Shown here: positions 42,277 to 52,982 of the stretch, one piece after another
How positions within the stretch are numbered: position 1 is the first letter of the stretch
Layout of the letters: every line of letters starts with the position of its first letter
Assembly (NCBI GenBank): GCA_002205965.3
Contig: NADL03000633.1
Span: 124,001 to 188,000 of the forward strand
Length of the DNA: 64,000 nt
DNA from: Kappaphycus alvarezii
Taxonomy: Eukaryota > Rhodophyta > Florideophyceae > Gigartinales > Solieriaceae
Reading direction: 5' to 3'
Made by a program: the position numbers and the translations under genes
Notes under the pieces: model-generated
Database searches by the model: none
Told to the model about the DNA's origin: nothing
The model's input: the letters and a program-made list of their open reading frames with translations, nothing else

Positions 42277-43456
42277 ATGTGTTCGATATACTCTTCAGTT
42301 CTTCGGAAGAGGAATTTAATGTATGTCGAAGTTGCTCCAAGCCAAGAAAGGCCCCCAATGTTGAGGGCTACCCCGAACAAGGAGCGCAACAACTCTATCA
42401 GAACTACTTCTCATACCATCCTGTCTACTCGACCGAGGCGTTCAAGCGTCTTTTTCACGTATCGCGTGAATTCTATTGCCACCTTCGCAGTGGGTTGCTT
42501 GCACGTGATAACTTTTTCTTCCGTGAAAAGGACGTAGCAGGAAAGATAGGTCTTTCGACGGACCAAAAGATCACTGCGACGCTACGTGTTCTCGCATATA
42601 GCTGTAGTGCAGTTTCAATTGACGATTATTTCCGGATTGCGGAGTCCACTAAGCTAAAGTGCGTCTAACATTTCTGTGATGCGGCAGTAGCCGTGTTTGG
42701 CGTGGAATACCTACGACGCCCTACAGCGGAGGACGTAAACGATATTGTTGAACGTAATGCCAGGCGAGTTTGTCTAGGGCTGATCGGCTCAATATAACGC
42801 TGCCATTGGTTATGAGAGAGGTGTCCTACGGCGTGGCACAGACAGTTTGTGGGCAAAGAAGGAACTCCAACGATTACATTGGAAGCCATAGCGGACGACA
42901 GGATGTGGATTTGGCATGTGCTCTTCAGTATGCCGGGGAGTGCCAACGAAATAAACGTGCTCGAGAGCTCTCCTCTACTGGATAAAACAGCATCCGCAAC
43001 CTACCGGCTTCCTCTCAACTACTTCATCTCTATCAAAGAGTGCAACCAACCGTATTGGTTTGCGGAAGGGATCTACCCGCGCTACCCGTGCTTTATTGTT
43101 TCTGAGCCGAACCCAGCAAACAGGAAAGAACTTCTATTCGCCGCTATGCAGGAGAGCATCCGTAAAGATGTAGAACGTGCTTTTGGGAGGTCAAAAACAA
43201 GTGGCACATAGTGAAAAGGTCAAGCCGGTTTGGGAGCGTAGAATATATAGAAATCGTGGTCAAGTGCTGCGTTGTACTTCACAACATGACTTTTGATAGA
43301 GATGGAAAACCTCCGGAAGACAAAAGCACGAATTCCAGCCCAAAAATGCCAATAAAAGTGGAGAGCAGAGCTTCCTACAGACACATGTGGAATGAAGAGG
43401 ACAATGTTCATGTTCCACCGGGATCAATTGCAGCATTGTGCATGACAAAAGGATAC
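42277..43456 (+). pseudogene. PIF/Harbinger transposase, broken and interrupted
   Basis: Readable in three frames. N-terminal: ARDNFFFREKDVAGKIGLST and a QKITATLRVLAYS helix, then DDYFRIAEST, all standard for PIF/Harbinger. Middle: GSI followed by a stop where the first catalytic Asp (G-[ST]-x-D-x-x-H-W) belongs; then FSMPGSANEINVLESSPLL. Then FAEGIYPRYP, where the second Asp of D-G-I-Y-P is Glu, and RKDVERAFGRS with the third acid. After that, VVLHNMTFDRDG. The last codons before the inserted LTR encode TKGY; the true C-terminus lies beyond it at 44172. Confidence 0.85.
43452..43456. other. Target-site duplication GATAC, left
   Basis: GATAC at 43452-43456 is repeated at 44172-44176, exactly bracketing the solo LTR. 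Five base pairs is the usual duplication length for Ty3/gypsy and copia integrases. Confidence 0.8.
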
Positions 43457-44171
43457 TGATGTGGGCAAATTCGCACACGAAAAAATTATATGAGGACCAT
43501 AATTGTATACAGTATTGGAACTGGGAAGATATTTTTACAGTTTTTGAATTTGCAAGATATTTTTAATTTGGGTGAGTGTGGCAAATTCATCGGTTGATTT
43601 TTTTTAGGACACGCTGTCATAGTGGATGTCAGTACAGTTCTAGGTTGTGGGTGATACTACGAGTGACTCTGAAAGGTCTATATAATGGCCACATCAATTC
43701 CCACCCCTGGCCGATGGGTGGCTGGATGGGTATGGCACCTAGATATTTACCTTGAGGAAATATTTTCTAATGGTCTCTCTGGTTCACACGATTCCCGTGA
43801 ATGCATTTTATGGTTATTAGTCTGTTTGTTTGAAGACTTTTAGGATAGCCAAAAGTCTATATAAGTCGAGTAAACTGCTTCCTTTAGTGGAGGTCAACCA
43901 AGTTGGCAGACAACTTCAAGTCAAGTCCTGAGTAGTAGGAAGTTGAGAGTCAACTTCAGACCCAAGAAAATTTTTTCCTAAGCTGGCCGAAGAGCATCAG
44001 TGGTAGACGCTGCCCCTTTTATACTTGCTTGTAGCCCTCTCAACTCTCTCCCATATACACTCCTTTTTATTTGTTCAACTATACCACGGTAGCACTTTTG
44101 TCGCTCGCAACACCTCCGTCTTGGGGTAGTTGGTTCTAAGTATCTCTTCTCCCGACGACTTACCCCTATCA
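43457..44171 (+). repeat. Solo LTR-1 copy c
   Basis: 715 bp, TGATGTGGGC...CCCCTATCA, bracketed by GATAC. It carries both TATA boxes (second at about 43857) and both hairpins. With no internal region, it results from recombination between the two LTRs of a complete insertion. It splits the Harbinger transposase and its first three bases supply a premature TGA. Confidence 0.9.
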
Positions 44172-44270
44172 GATACACAGCAAATATCGAAGCTGACCCC
44201 GAGATGAAACGGCCTCTGGTAAAACATCTCTGGTGCGCATGTGGCGATATTTGTATGAACTGTGCTACTC
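44172..44270 (+). pseudogene. Harbinger transposase, C-terminal end beyond the LTR
   Basis: With the LTR set aside, the frame goes on after GATAC: it reads a short acidic segment and then EMKRPLVKHLWCACGD, which matches the usual Harbinger C-terminus (x-x-L-x-x-H-L-W-x-x-x-G). It stops near 44270, overlapping tail to tail with the partner gene. This shows where the LTR landed. Confidence 0.65.
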
Positions 44271-44924
44271 CCCTCCGGGAGGGTTGACCTCATGCTCAAT
44301 CGGCGTAGTCTCCTTGGCTTCTTTTATGCGTCTTTTCTTTGTTTCATCCTCACGGAGGTTTGCTATCACTCTTTTGCGCATGGTTGCGAAGTGTTCAGCC
44401 GTTACCTCCGCCTCAGCAGCAGCTGGACCGGAAGTAAACAGAAGAGTTTCACAGTACTTGTTTATTGCCACAGTCCATTCCCGCTTCGCGGCCAACACTG
44501 CATTTGCAACCCGCATTTTCTCGTTAGAAATACGCTCTTTTTGAAACTCCTCCTTTGTACGAGTTCTTCCGATTGGACGCTTTGAGGAACAAGACGGCTT
44601 TTCATCCGGTTGGAAAGATTCGCTGCTTTCCGCTATGTGATCGCTGGAATATATTATCTCCTCAGAGCTGGGATACACTTTTGTCTCCTTAATAATTTCA
44701 TCATGAGCTGCGCTGGAGCGCCAATACTTTTTCAAAACGTTCCAAGCAGAAAGAAACTTAAACTGCTTCCCGCGGTCATCAGCTGCGTTTGACATATCCC
44801 TCCTATTGTATAGACCTGTAGCGAGCCGACTAAGGTCGGAGAGGTTGGTTCCAGTGGGCTGCAATCTCAAGATTCTGCCACAAAATCCTGAGAACGCCTT
44901 GCACGCTTTGTTAATCATCTTCAC
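44265..44924 (-). CDS. Myb/SANT-like partner protein of the Harbinger element
   Basis: An intact 219-codon minus frame (the first residue at the listed start is GTG; ATG follows three codons later; an upstream coding piece without ATG reads TTRERCSNESVKARVKM). FKFLSAWNVLKKYWRSS corresponds to the [FQ]-x-F-x-x-x-W-x-x-L-x-x-x-x-K-W motif of the NAM-associated/Myb-like proteins encoded beside Harbinger transposases. A Lys/Arg-rich tail (KKRRIKEAKE) follows. In the family the protein binds the element ends and imports the transposase. Convergent with the transposase. Its intactness compared with the broken transposase is notable. Confidence 0.7.
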   Translation of the reverse strand: MKMINKACKAFSGFCGRILRLQPTGTNLSDLSRLATGLYNRRDMSNAADDRGKQFKFLSAWNVLKKYWRSSAAHDEIIKETKVYPSSEEIIYSSDHIAESSESFQPDEKPSCSSKRPIGRTRTKEEFQKERISNEKMRVANAVLAAKREWTVAINKYCETLLFTSGPAAAEAEVTAEHFATMRKRVIANLREDETKKRRIKEAKETTPIEHEVNPPGGE

Positions 44925-45929
44925 CCTTGCTTTGACAGATTCGTTTGAGCACCGCTCGCGAGTAGTTGGCTTGAAAGTGTCATTTTACGTCTCGATGAGG
45001 TGGAGAAGAAGCTTTTACTCTTTCGCTCCGCACCTTTGATCGAGTTTTCAGAGGGAAAAATGAATTCTTTTGCGAGAGCTTCTTCTTCAGACGCGGTAAT
45101 TGCTCGAGAAGGGCTGTCTTGAGAAACAAAATGCTTGCAAATCGACAATGAGAAAAGGGAGAGGGCTATGGAAGAGAATTTGTACAGAATTGCGAAAAAG
45201 CGACCGCGCTTCCCGAAAAAAATTGAAAAGTCTGATGTGGGCCGGACAGATATGTTCAGGAAAGCTGGATCAAGTTCCTTGTCAGCGGAAACGGTTCCGC
45301 TGAAAAACTAACTTTGGAAGTGAAAAAAGCTTCAGAATAGCACGGTATCGATGGGTAGAGGAGAGTGTGGAAATGAAGCATTGTAAAGCACTGTAATACA
45401 GATCATATGCAGAGGCCTTCACCGGGCGCGGGATGGACGGTAGTACCGGGATAAGGGAAAAAAGGAGGGCAAGAAAGGAGAGGCAGGGTTCCTCAACCGG
45501 AAAAGAGGAAGACCGAGGACATCGATCAGAATCCGTGGAGCTTGGAGGGTGTTGCTGTAAGGATCAGGCATTGTGAGGAAGAGACTTGCATAGAGGCATT
45601 ATCAACTGGCGCATAGCTCTCGGGTGAAGGAATATGTTCGGGCAGAGAGTAGGGATTAGGCTCCTCTGCATTACGCGAAGACCTAGGAGGATTCGAGAGG
45701 TTTACCATGGGCTGACAGGGTGAGGACTCAGTTGGAGCGCCAGGTCCCACAAGAGTCCAAACATAATCGTACGCATCAGGAGGGGGGCGGTAAGTCAAGA
45801 CCGCGGCTTTTTGCGTGTTCGCAGGGTAGGGGCTATGGGGGAATCGATTCTACCGTACCAGTAGAGGGAAGGTTCTTGAGACTTTCATAGACGAGAGATT
45901 TCACAACACGTAGTATCGCGAGCTCTCAG
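44925..45929. other. Unassigned region, possible N-terminus of the partner gene
   Basis: On the minus strand a 75-codon frame (45148-44921) overlaps the 5' end of the partner gene in another frame and includes EEEALAKEFIFPSEN. It may be the true N-terminal exon after a frameshift or a splice. Beyond it nothing is recognised. Confidence 0.3.
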
Positions 45930-46190
45930 AGGGCCTCGTATGCTGCTGAGATGGAGCCAAAATCCAATTTCGAAGCATAAACAAAGTAGATATAGGTATT
46001 TTCGATACGGAAGCCTAAACAAGAACCAGGAAAGCCACCCTCTGAGATGTCCCGAAGTAACTGGGAGAGATCTTGGACAGAGAAATCATGGGTGACGTGA
46101 AACATACAAAAGGTTCCTCCTGCCCTCCGAAAACACTGCGCGACGTTTATCGGATGGCACTGGCAAACTTGTTGGAGAGGTGTTTAGATA
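45930..46190 (-). CDS. Unrecognised minus-strand frame of about 80 codons
   Basis: An open stretch with protein-like composition: VCQCHPINVAQCFRRAGG, then TFCMFHVTHDFSVQDLSQLL and FRIENTYIYFVYASKLDF. The pattern recalls a compact alpha/beta fold, but no family comes to mind. It ends at a TGA near 45930. Upstream it meets a Leu/Ser-rich minus frame in another phase (46697-46086), so a frameshift may separate parts of one old gene. Confidence 0.3.
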
Positions 46191-46203
46191 GCAGAAGAGA
46201 TCC

Positions 46204-46632
46204 TTGAACTGTGACACTAGCACGACCGAGAACATGAAGATGTTACAGAGGCTTCTGCTTATTGGGACGGCGAACATCATCAAAATATGCGGGGACATAG
46301 ACAGTCTCGTGAGAGGAGGAAAACCCTCAACGTCTTCGGGTGGTGAGGAAGGTGAGGTTGCGATGAAGTTCACTAACGCATTAAATACAGATAACACAGC
46401 ACAGGACTGGGCGTTATTGCGAAACGATAGGTGCGAGGCACAAGCAGAAGGTGTAAGCGGCAGTGCGCTATCAAAATGGGATGCATCAGCCAAATACGTA
46501 ACGTTGAGAGACCCGCTAAGAAGAGAAGAAGAAATAGAGAGAAAATACAGGGCAGCATGGACAAAAGGAACAAGAGCACAGGTAGCGGGCGTAGGTGGAG
46601 ACGTGATAGCCACGGGAACGGAGGGAGGATAG
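46204..46632 (+). CDS. Unrecognised plus-strand frame, 142 codons
   Basis: A hydrophilic protein with helical segments (MLQRLLLIGTANIIKI, RREEEIERKYRAAW) and Gly/Ser-rich stretches. The opposite strand carries a longer but Leu/Ser/Pro-rich frame (46697-46086), which looks like its shadow; I prefer the plus strand on composition. No domain is recognised, and it may be a fragment of an element protein. Confidence 0.3.
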   Translation: MNCDTSTTENMKMLQRLLLIGTANIIKICGDIDSLVRGGKPSTSSGGEEGEVAMKFTNALNTDNTAQDWALLRNDRCEAQAEGVSGSALSKWDASAKYVTLRDPLRREEEIERKYRAAWTKGTRAQVAGVGGDVIATGTEGG

Positions 46633-48279
46633 AAGCTAAAAAGGGAGTTGGAAAAGGCAAAAGCTTGCTGCAAATACGAAGCGAGATTGAAGGTCACAAA
46701 ATAAAGGCCTTTTTATGCGAAAAGAAGATTTCCAAAAAGACCATGTAGAATCTTGAGGGGTGGCAGAGCAGGCGCTAGCGACACCAGTCGGGTACTCGCG
46801 CGCTTGGGGGGCCAGCGAAGGGGAGAGGACGGCGCGGGGTATAGGAGAGCTGTGGGAACGAGAGGAAAGGGGAAGCAGAAATGAAGAGGACTATAAAATG
46901 GAAACGAAATTTTAGCAAAAAAATTTTGGGAGAAAATGAGTTTTGCCTAATGCGGTTGTGCGAATGGGACTCAATTTGGCGACCTCCTCGAAAATTTACG
47001 TTTCCACCCTTTTAGATATAATATAGCTACCTATAGTAATAGAACCCAAACCTTCCCCCCCTTTTCGTCCTCGCCATTCTCCCATTAGTCCTGTCATGTC
47101 AAGAGCGCTTCAGTCCTTCTTTTAACGCTTTATTTACAGATGATGGGAATTTAGTTGTTTCTCGCTCTTCTGTTCCCGCTTCCATTCAATTTTACAAGAT
47201 GATGGGGCAGATATGGGGGTGATTATGGACTAGTTTACTTCTTTGTCTAACGTTTCTAGGGAAAGGAATCTAAACGGAGTTTGGAGAGATTTGTTCCCTT
47301 TGGGCCTCACTAAAACATTAATTTATGGAATTTCTACCGCTCTCCCGGCCCATAGCCTACCCTGCCCTTATTCCAACCCCGGGGCTTTACGGGGGATCTT
47401 TTGGGTTAGTTTACTTCGAGTTGAGGATAGCTTAAAACTCCCGTCAAGCTGCGCGGTGAGGAGGTGGCGGAGAAAATGCTGTGGTGAAAATGGGCGTACT
47501 TTGAAATGGCGACTAAAAGGTTGCTCCGAGCTCTGTCAGCAGACATGCGGCGTTAAAAACTATTTAAGAATGCCCCCGTAGGAGGGTGCCTCTGACATAG
47601 GGGAATCGGTACTTGGCACGATTAGCGACTGAATGTGTCACCTCCATCACGAGATAAAATACGTCTGTTTTAGATTAAGGGAGTAAGGTTTGAGTCCTTT
47701 ACTACTGAAAGATATATCCGATCCATCCAATGGTTATCCAGACAACTACAGTCGACTCAAAAATGGTAACCCACTTGGTCCAGAGCGTTCGCATGCAATC
47801 TCTACTTAACTAATGGAAGGGAAGATCCACAAGGCGCTCAATAAGGTCTCTGTTTGATACATCTTGAAGGAGTAGTTCAGTGTAATGTTAGGCTGGATGC
47901 CTCATGATATGGTACAGCATTGAGTTACGTGACTATTGCAGTCTTAGAGGTTGCCAAGATTAGCAAGGGTGAATTGCTCTCTGCATTGCCTTGTTGAGCA
48001 TTCGTGCATTCCAGTGAATTAGAATAATGAGTTTATAGTTTGTATTTAATAATGACGTTGCTGTTGATTGGTTCTGGCCCTTACGATGTAAGGGTCTTGC
48101 CGTGAGAACTTTGAGGTTCTGGATTATCTTGATGAGAACTTCTGTTTAGTGTGCGACATCGGCGATCCTGTGATGTTGGGCTTGTGGGATTCTGTAAGCA
48201 CCTAGATTTACTAAGAATTTTTGATGAAACGTTCGACAGAGCAGCCATCAGTAAAGGTCCATCTTCCAGTCGCAATTAT
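46633..48279. other. Unassigned region
   Basis: Short frames only. The plus frame 47243-47581 contains the AAACGGAGTTTGGA motif shared with 18828-18841. Nothing else is recognised. Confidence 0.3.
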
Positions 48280-48460
48280 ACCGACACAGTAATGGAGAAA
48301 AAAACTACGCCCCATAAAATTTACCTTCAGGCCAACCATCAAGCAAGCCGTATTGGACATGACGGCTGCTGCAGCGTGGCTTTGCATCAAAACCCCCCGA
48401 GCCTTTCCGTGCGTCTCCAATGCCCTCACGGCCACTTTCCATGCCACTACATTTAGCACT
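48280..48460 (-). pseudogene. RT element C-terminal scrap
   Basis: On the minus strand VRALETHGKARGVLMQSHAA, and then NTACLMVGL, match the C-terminal end at 54150-54270 (MQPFGRVRLVLMQRHAATTI, NAACLTAGL). It is therefore a piece of the same RT element family, without its polymerase. Confidence 0.55.
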
Positions 48461-48642
48461 GTACATACATACCGATGACACACTTTAAGAGTGGAGATTG
48501 GCAAATTGACGGAGATATTATTGGTGTACTGTACGCGGGTGCAGAAAAGTACTGCACGGATGAGATGACACTGGCCTCCGTTCGACTACTTTATTGGATG
48601 ATGGCGGAATACTCACGCGACAAATAAATTGATAGGTAAGTA

Positions 48643-48895
48643 TCGATACCGCACTAGGGAGCCTCCACACGATGTCAGTGACGCTCAGCATTGGTGGCCT
48701 AATGTAAGTGAAAGGCAAGGTGTCTCCACCAACCCAGGCGTCGAGTGGAAGTAGGTGGCAATCGACAGCGAGGATCTGATACAGCACTAGACAGCCTCTA
48801 CGCGATGAAAGTTATGCCTAGCATCAGTACGAGTGGAAATCTTGGCGCTCAGCCTACCAGTGCGGCCAGTGGAAGCCGACAATAGGGCGACAGAG
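48643..48895. repeat. Two diverged tandem copies of a ~128-bp unit
   Basis: GATACCGCACTAGGGAGCCT at 48647 and GATACAGCACTAGACAGCCT at 48776 start two units that stay alignable through CACGATG/GCGATG, CAGCATTGG/AGCATCAG and GTCGAGTGGAAG/GGCCAGTGGAAG. No coding frame is shared. Confidence 0.6.
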
Positions 48896-49484
48896 AAGCG
48901 TTATAAATAAACGGTAATCGGCCAGTCAGCCAAGAGCACCCCTATCGGAAAAGGAAACAACTACCAAAGCTGCAGACTGGGCACGAAAAAGCCCTAGTAT
49001 CACAGAAAAAAAAGTTAATTGCTCAGCTGAGCCAAAATAGCAGAAAACAAAGATTAGACAGCCGTTTAGCAATAAACAGCTAGATCGGATACGCGCGCAG
49101 AGCAAAAATCACATCCCAGCACAGCCTTCGCCACTCAAACGACAAGTACCGCACCGATCAATTCACAGCGCCCACGCCAGATACTAGTTTAATAGTCTGG
49201 GTGCCAGCCGCCTTGGATAAAAATTGTGACGGGAAGCAGCATATTACTGCCTGAATACCCAGTAATGGACCCCTGGTATTTCCGGAGTTTTTCCATGTAG
49301 TCGACGTTCAAGCAGGTGAGGGGGTTTAAGGTCCTCGTCCTCCGATAAGAGGGTGCGTAGGTGTTTACCAATGCGACATCGAACTAGTCGATGCCCCTGT
49401 GGCACCAGTCGCACTGATATCTGGTTTTTCCCGTCGAGGCATTTGCCCGAGGGTGAGGTGCCTTGCGGCAAGGGCGGGTAAAAC
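48896..49484. other. GC-richer flank of copia element C
   Basis: Frames on both strands lack motifs. At about 49485 base composition changes sharply to AT-rich as the copia remnant begins, with no LTR, so this is the point of 5' truncation. Confidence 0.4.
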
Positions 49485-49698
49485 GGTGCTTGATTATCCG
49501 TCTAATGAGTTTTACCCAGGTCTTTTACTCGATGATGGTGCACCGTATAGTGGAATGGGGATTGTTGAATTACGAACACTTTCGAAACTTATTTTACCGG
49601 AATGTAATGGCATTCTGGATGACCTTCCTGAATGTATCAAGGACACGCCCTTCTGGCAATACGAAATAACGCTCGCTCAAGCGAGAAAAGAAAAATGA
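49485..49698 (+). pseudogene. Copia element C, protease region
   Basis: The frame reads YPSNEFYPGLLLDDGAPYSG followed by MGIVELRTLSKLILP. LLLDDGAPYSG is in the position and style of the copia aspartic protease motif (D-[ST]-G-A), with D-D-G-A here. The upstream Gag is missing because the copy is 5'-truncated. The start ATG offered by the frame at 49399 lies in the GC-rich flank and is chimeric. Confidence 0.55.
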
Positions 49699-50039
49699 TT
49701 GGTTCAATATTTTTATCAGCTATTTCAGATAATTGAAATCAGGTTAAAATCAGGCATCTAATAATCAGTGGATCATCTCATTGGGTTATTGGAAGAAATA
49801 TCACAAGAAAATCAAATCTTATTCATATGACGGACAACGGCATCATCGAGTTCAAGTCCGCAAATAATTCAATCAATTCGATAACATTGGTGGATCATGG
49901 TCATCATTGTTATGTACCCGAAAATATATTTATACAACCATACGACCGTATTAAAATTCATTTCTATCAGCGATTTGTTCCAAAAATATCAATACATCAA
50001 AAAATATATCTTGGGCTGAAAAGAAGAAAACAATTAGTA

Positions 50040-50870
50040 AGGTTCACAATCATGCATGTGGTCACTTAAATTATGATGATATAAAACTATTGTTACAAAG
50101 AAATTTTAAATGGGACGATGAATGCAAAAAATATCTATCAAGAATATCTGACTCCTGCTAATTTTGAGATGTCACAAAAACCATCTCATCCTCGTGCAGT
50201 ATCTGTAAGCTCTATATCTCGCGGATTTAATGAATTAGTGTGTGTGGATCACTTTTTTGTGGAAAACTTGGATATTTTTCACATTATGGACTCAGTTACC
50301 AGATATTCAACTGGTTCAATAGTGCCCTGCTTAAGTATGGAAAACTGAATTAATAGTATTGAGACTTTTGGTTAACACCATTTTGGGACCCTAACAATTT
50401 AATGGGAGATCAGGCATTTGGCAATGATGTTTTCAGAAGCTATCTTGAGGAAAGAGGAATTTCATTTTGTCCTATTGGTTCCCGCCGCCACAACAAAAAT
50501 TCTATTGAGTCAAAACACAAAATATTAAGAAATATTTATATCCGTTTAAAACTATCCGATTCTTCTGCAAGTAATACGGTTCGTATTGCTCGAATGTATC
50601 AGATATCGAATGATTTATATGGAAATGATTTTGTTTCTTCGTACGAGCTTGCAACTAGTCACACTCGGCCCATCGATAATTATGGTCCTCGAAGTGTACC
50701 AAATGATTTACGAGAAGCTCATGTTGAGCTAAAAGGCAAGAGTAAATTAAATCTTATTCTAAAATCAAAGTCTGTGACCGATATTCCAATTATTGTTGGC
50801 GATATTGTGAAATGTTTTACTCATTTACCAAATCAAAAAAGAGAATCTTAGTCATCGCCCAAACCAGTAT
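50040..50870 (+). pseudogene. Copia element C, integrase
   Basis: HNHACGHLNYDDIKLLLQ near 50045-50105 and a C...C pair near 50120-50160 form the HHCC zinc site. The core is split over two frames: VCVDHFFVENLDIFHIMDSV (first Asp) at about 50240, then MGDQAFGNDVFRSYLEERGI (second Asp) near 50402, and NKNSIESKHK (Glu) near 50500. Copia pol has integrase before RT, which fits what follows. One stop near 50345 and a frame change separate the parts. Confidence 0.7.
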
Positions 50871-51008
50871 TGAAATTCGACAAAATTTTCTCTTATCGTC
50901 ACAGTACCTGGATCTAATGAAAAATTTATACATGCGGCAATTGAAGATGTCCGACATTCCGTTTCATCTAATGAACTAGCTTACCAAATTCAAAAGGCAA
51001 ATGATTTA

Positions 51009-51443
51009 TTGACTCAATCTATTGAATACTCTGTGGAAGATATTTCAGATGAAACGAATATTAACGAAGTGAAGAATGTGGGCGAGAACAATTTTGACGA
51101 TCACTCTGATGATGGTAACTCTAACCAAAATATGAATACTGAAATCGAAAAATATAATGAATCAGAAAACAATGGAAACTTATCAGTATCTAAAAACATA
51201 TTATGTCTTGAAAATGTTCCGATTGAATCCGAACTTAATTCCCTACACCCTGAAAATTTAATTCATATCCCTGTTGATGAAAATAAAGGAATTGATGCGC
51301 ATGAAATTGAGTTGTTACCTGGAACGGAATTGAAATCATCTGAACAAGAGGATCTGAGTTTTTATCATAAAAGGTTTGGATCTAAAGAATTTTTACTTCA
51401 TCAAGCATCTGGACTTCCATCTCATATTATTTCAAATGCATAA
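51009..51443 (+). pseudogene. Copia element C, acidic spacer
   Basis: A 144-codon frame rich in Asn, Glu and Asp (DHSDDGNSNQNMNTEIEKYN) between integrase and RT. Copia elements often have such a poorly conserved linker here. It has no domain. Confidence 0.5.
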
Positions 51444-51619
51444 AATACGGAAGAAAATAATTTCCTCAGTACCTGTTCAAAAATTCATGTTTCAAAAATT
51501 CCTCCGACTCGAATGTAATATCCAGTCATGTTTTATACAAAATAAAAGTTTGGGATTATGGAAATTATTATTGAAAGGCTCGAATTGCTCCGCATGGAAT
51601 TGAGGACAAGGACAAAAAT

Positions 51620-52110
51620 AATTTGAGAACTGATTCGGAATCTTGTTCTCGAATGGCAATTATAATTCTCTTATCAATTGCTACTGTTTTTAAATGGAAT
51701 TTATCAAAAGTTGATGTCAAGTCTGCATTTTTACAATCTGGATTAGCACCAAGAGATGTTTATGTGAGACCTCATCCGGAATGCTCGGAAAATCCTTTTA
51801 TTGGTTATTACTGTCTGCTTCATATGTTTTAGTCAACGCAAATGCAAAATGGCAAATACACTCGGATAATAAATTCTTTGAGATCGGATTGAAATCAGTC
51901 GTATATATACCCCACTTATTTTGCATGAGTTCCAAAGGATCAGAAATTCTGCTTTTCGTTAAATTGGTCGATGACATATTTATTTCTGGACCAGATAAAA
52001 TTAAGAAGCAATTTATCCAAGATCTTGGAAAAGTATATTAGCTTGGTACAATTGTACATAGTCCTGGATATTTTAATTTCAATGGAGTTAAAATTATGCA
52101 GGTTGATGAA
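51620..52110 (+). pseudogene. Copia element C, reverse transcriptase remnant
   Basis: SRMAIIILLSIATVFKWNLS and VDVKSAFLQSGLAPRDVYVR (copia RT motif A with its catalytic Asp), then LLFVKLVDDIFISGPDKIKK near 51950-52010, the motif C site with L-V-D-D where Y-V-D-D is usual. K-x-V-D-D variants are found in some copia lineages from marine protists and invertebrates, which I note from memory. The fingers part upstream is broken, and the motif B segment is missing, so an internal deletion is likely near 51830. Confidence 0.7.
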
Positions 52111-52229
52111 GTTTAAATTGATGTCTCAGCTGATGAAAAACTAAATGGACTAGAACCTCATTCAATATCAAGAAATCGTCGAAAACAACCTGATAAAGAA
52201 ATTAACTCTTTTGAAAAATTCTCTTTAAA

Positions 52230-52922
52230 TTCGTTGAGCGCTTCAATTGACTATTTGGGTATGGTTGCGTCTGCAATGTCAGCTTTTAGAGCAAGATATT
52301 TACAACAGAAAAGTTCAAATCCATTGGCTCTTGATTTATCAATTCAATCTTCTATGCTTCGGGATTTAAAATCTTTTGGTTCTACAAGCACGCATTGGCG
52401 CCCGGAAGTTTCTGAAAATTTCAATTTATCGGTTGTTGTTTTTTCTGATACAGGAAAACCAACCGGGACGACAAATGCGCAACTTGAGTGTATTGGGGGT
52501 TGCTAATTGGCTCCTTACATTGTAATTCAATATTTCATACAATTTATTGCCATTCACATCTATCTCGGCGTCCTGTTAAATCTATTGCATCTGGTGAAAT
52601 ATTAGCCGCTGGTGAAGCTATCGAGGAAGGAAAAATTATTGCAGCAGCATACAGTACAATCCTCAATATCAATATTCCTCTTCATGTTGCTGTTGATTCA
52701 AAAGATCTATTCAGCTCTCTACCTACTTGTCGTGTGCCTGAAGACAAATCTATTAGAGCGGATGTTCAAGTAATTCGATTTAATTTCGAAACGAACAAAA
52801 TCAAGAAAATGATATGGATACCTGGTTCAGTTAATCCCTCCGACCCGCTCACAAAAAAGACAGTCCTGTATCTGACATGGTCAAGCTCCTCTTATTCGAT
52901 GGATCTATACCTATGGATATGA
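52230..52922 (+). pseudogene. Copia element C, RNase H
   Basis: LSVVVFSDTGKPTGTTNAQL (first catalytic Asp) near 52430, then SIASGEILAAGEAIEEGKII (catalytic Glu), PLHVAVDSKDLFSSL (Asp) and WIPGSVNPSDPLTKK (last Asp), in two frames. This is the complete order of copia RNase H. A frameshift at about 52500 splits it. It is the last gene of the element; a polypurine-like tract and the 3' LTR follow. Confidence 0.75.
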
Positions 52923-52982
52923 GAAATATTTTATCTCGGGATTCATCTCAGTCAACAGGATAGACTTAATTCAATATTTCAA

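Noticed and set aside
46086-46697. 203-codon Leu/Ser/Pro-rich minus frame
   Set aside because: It mirrors a hydrophilic plus-strand frame of better composition; low-complexity shadow frames are common opposite Arg/Glu-rich coding sequence.
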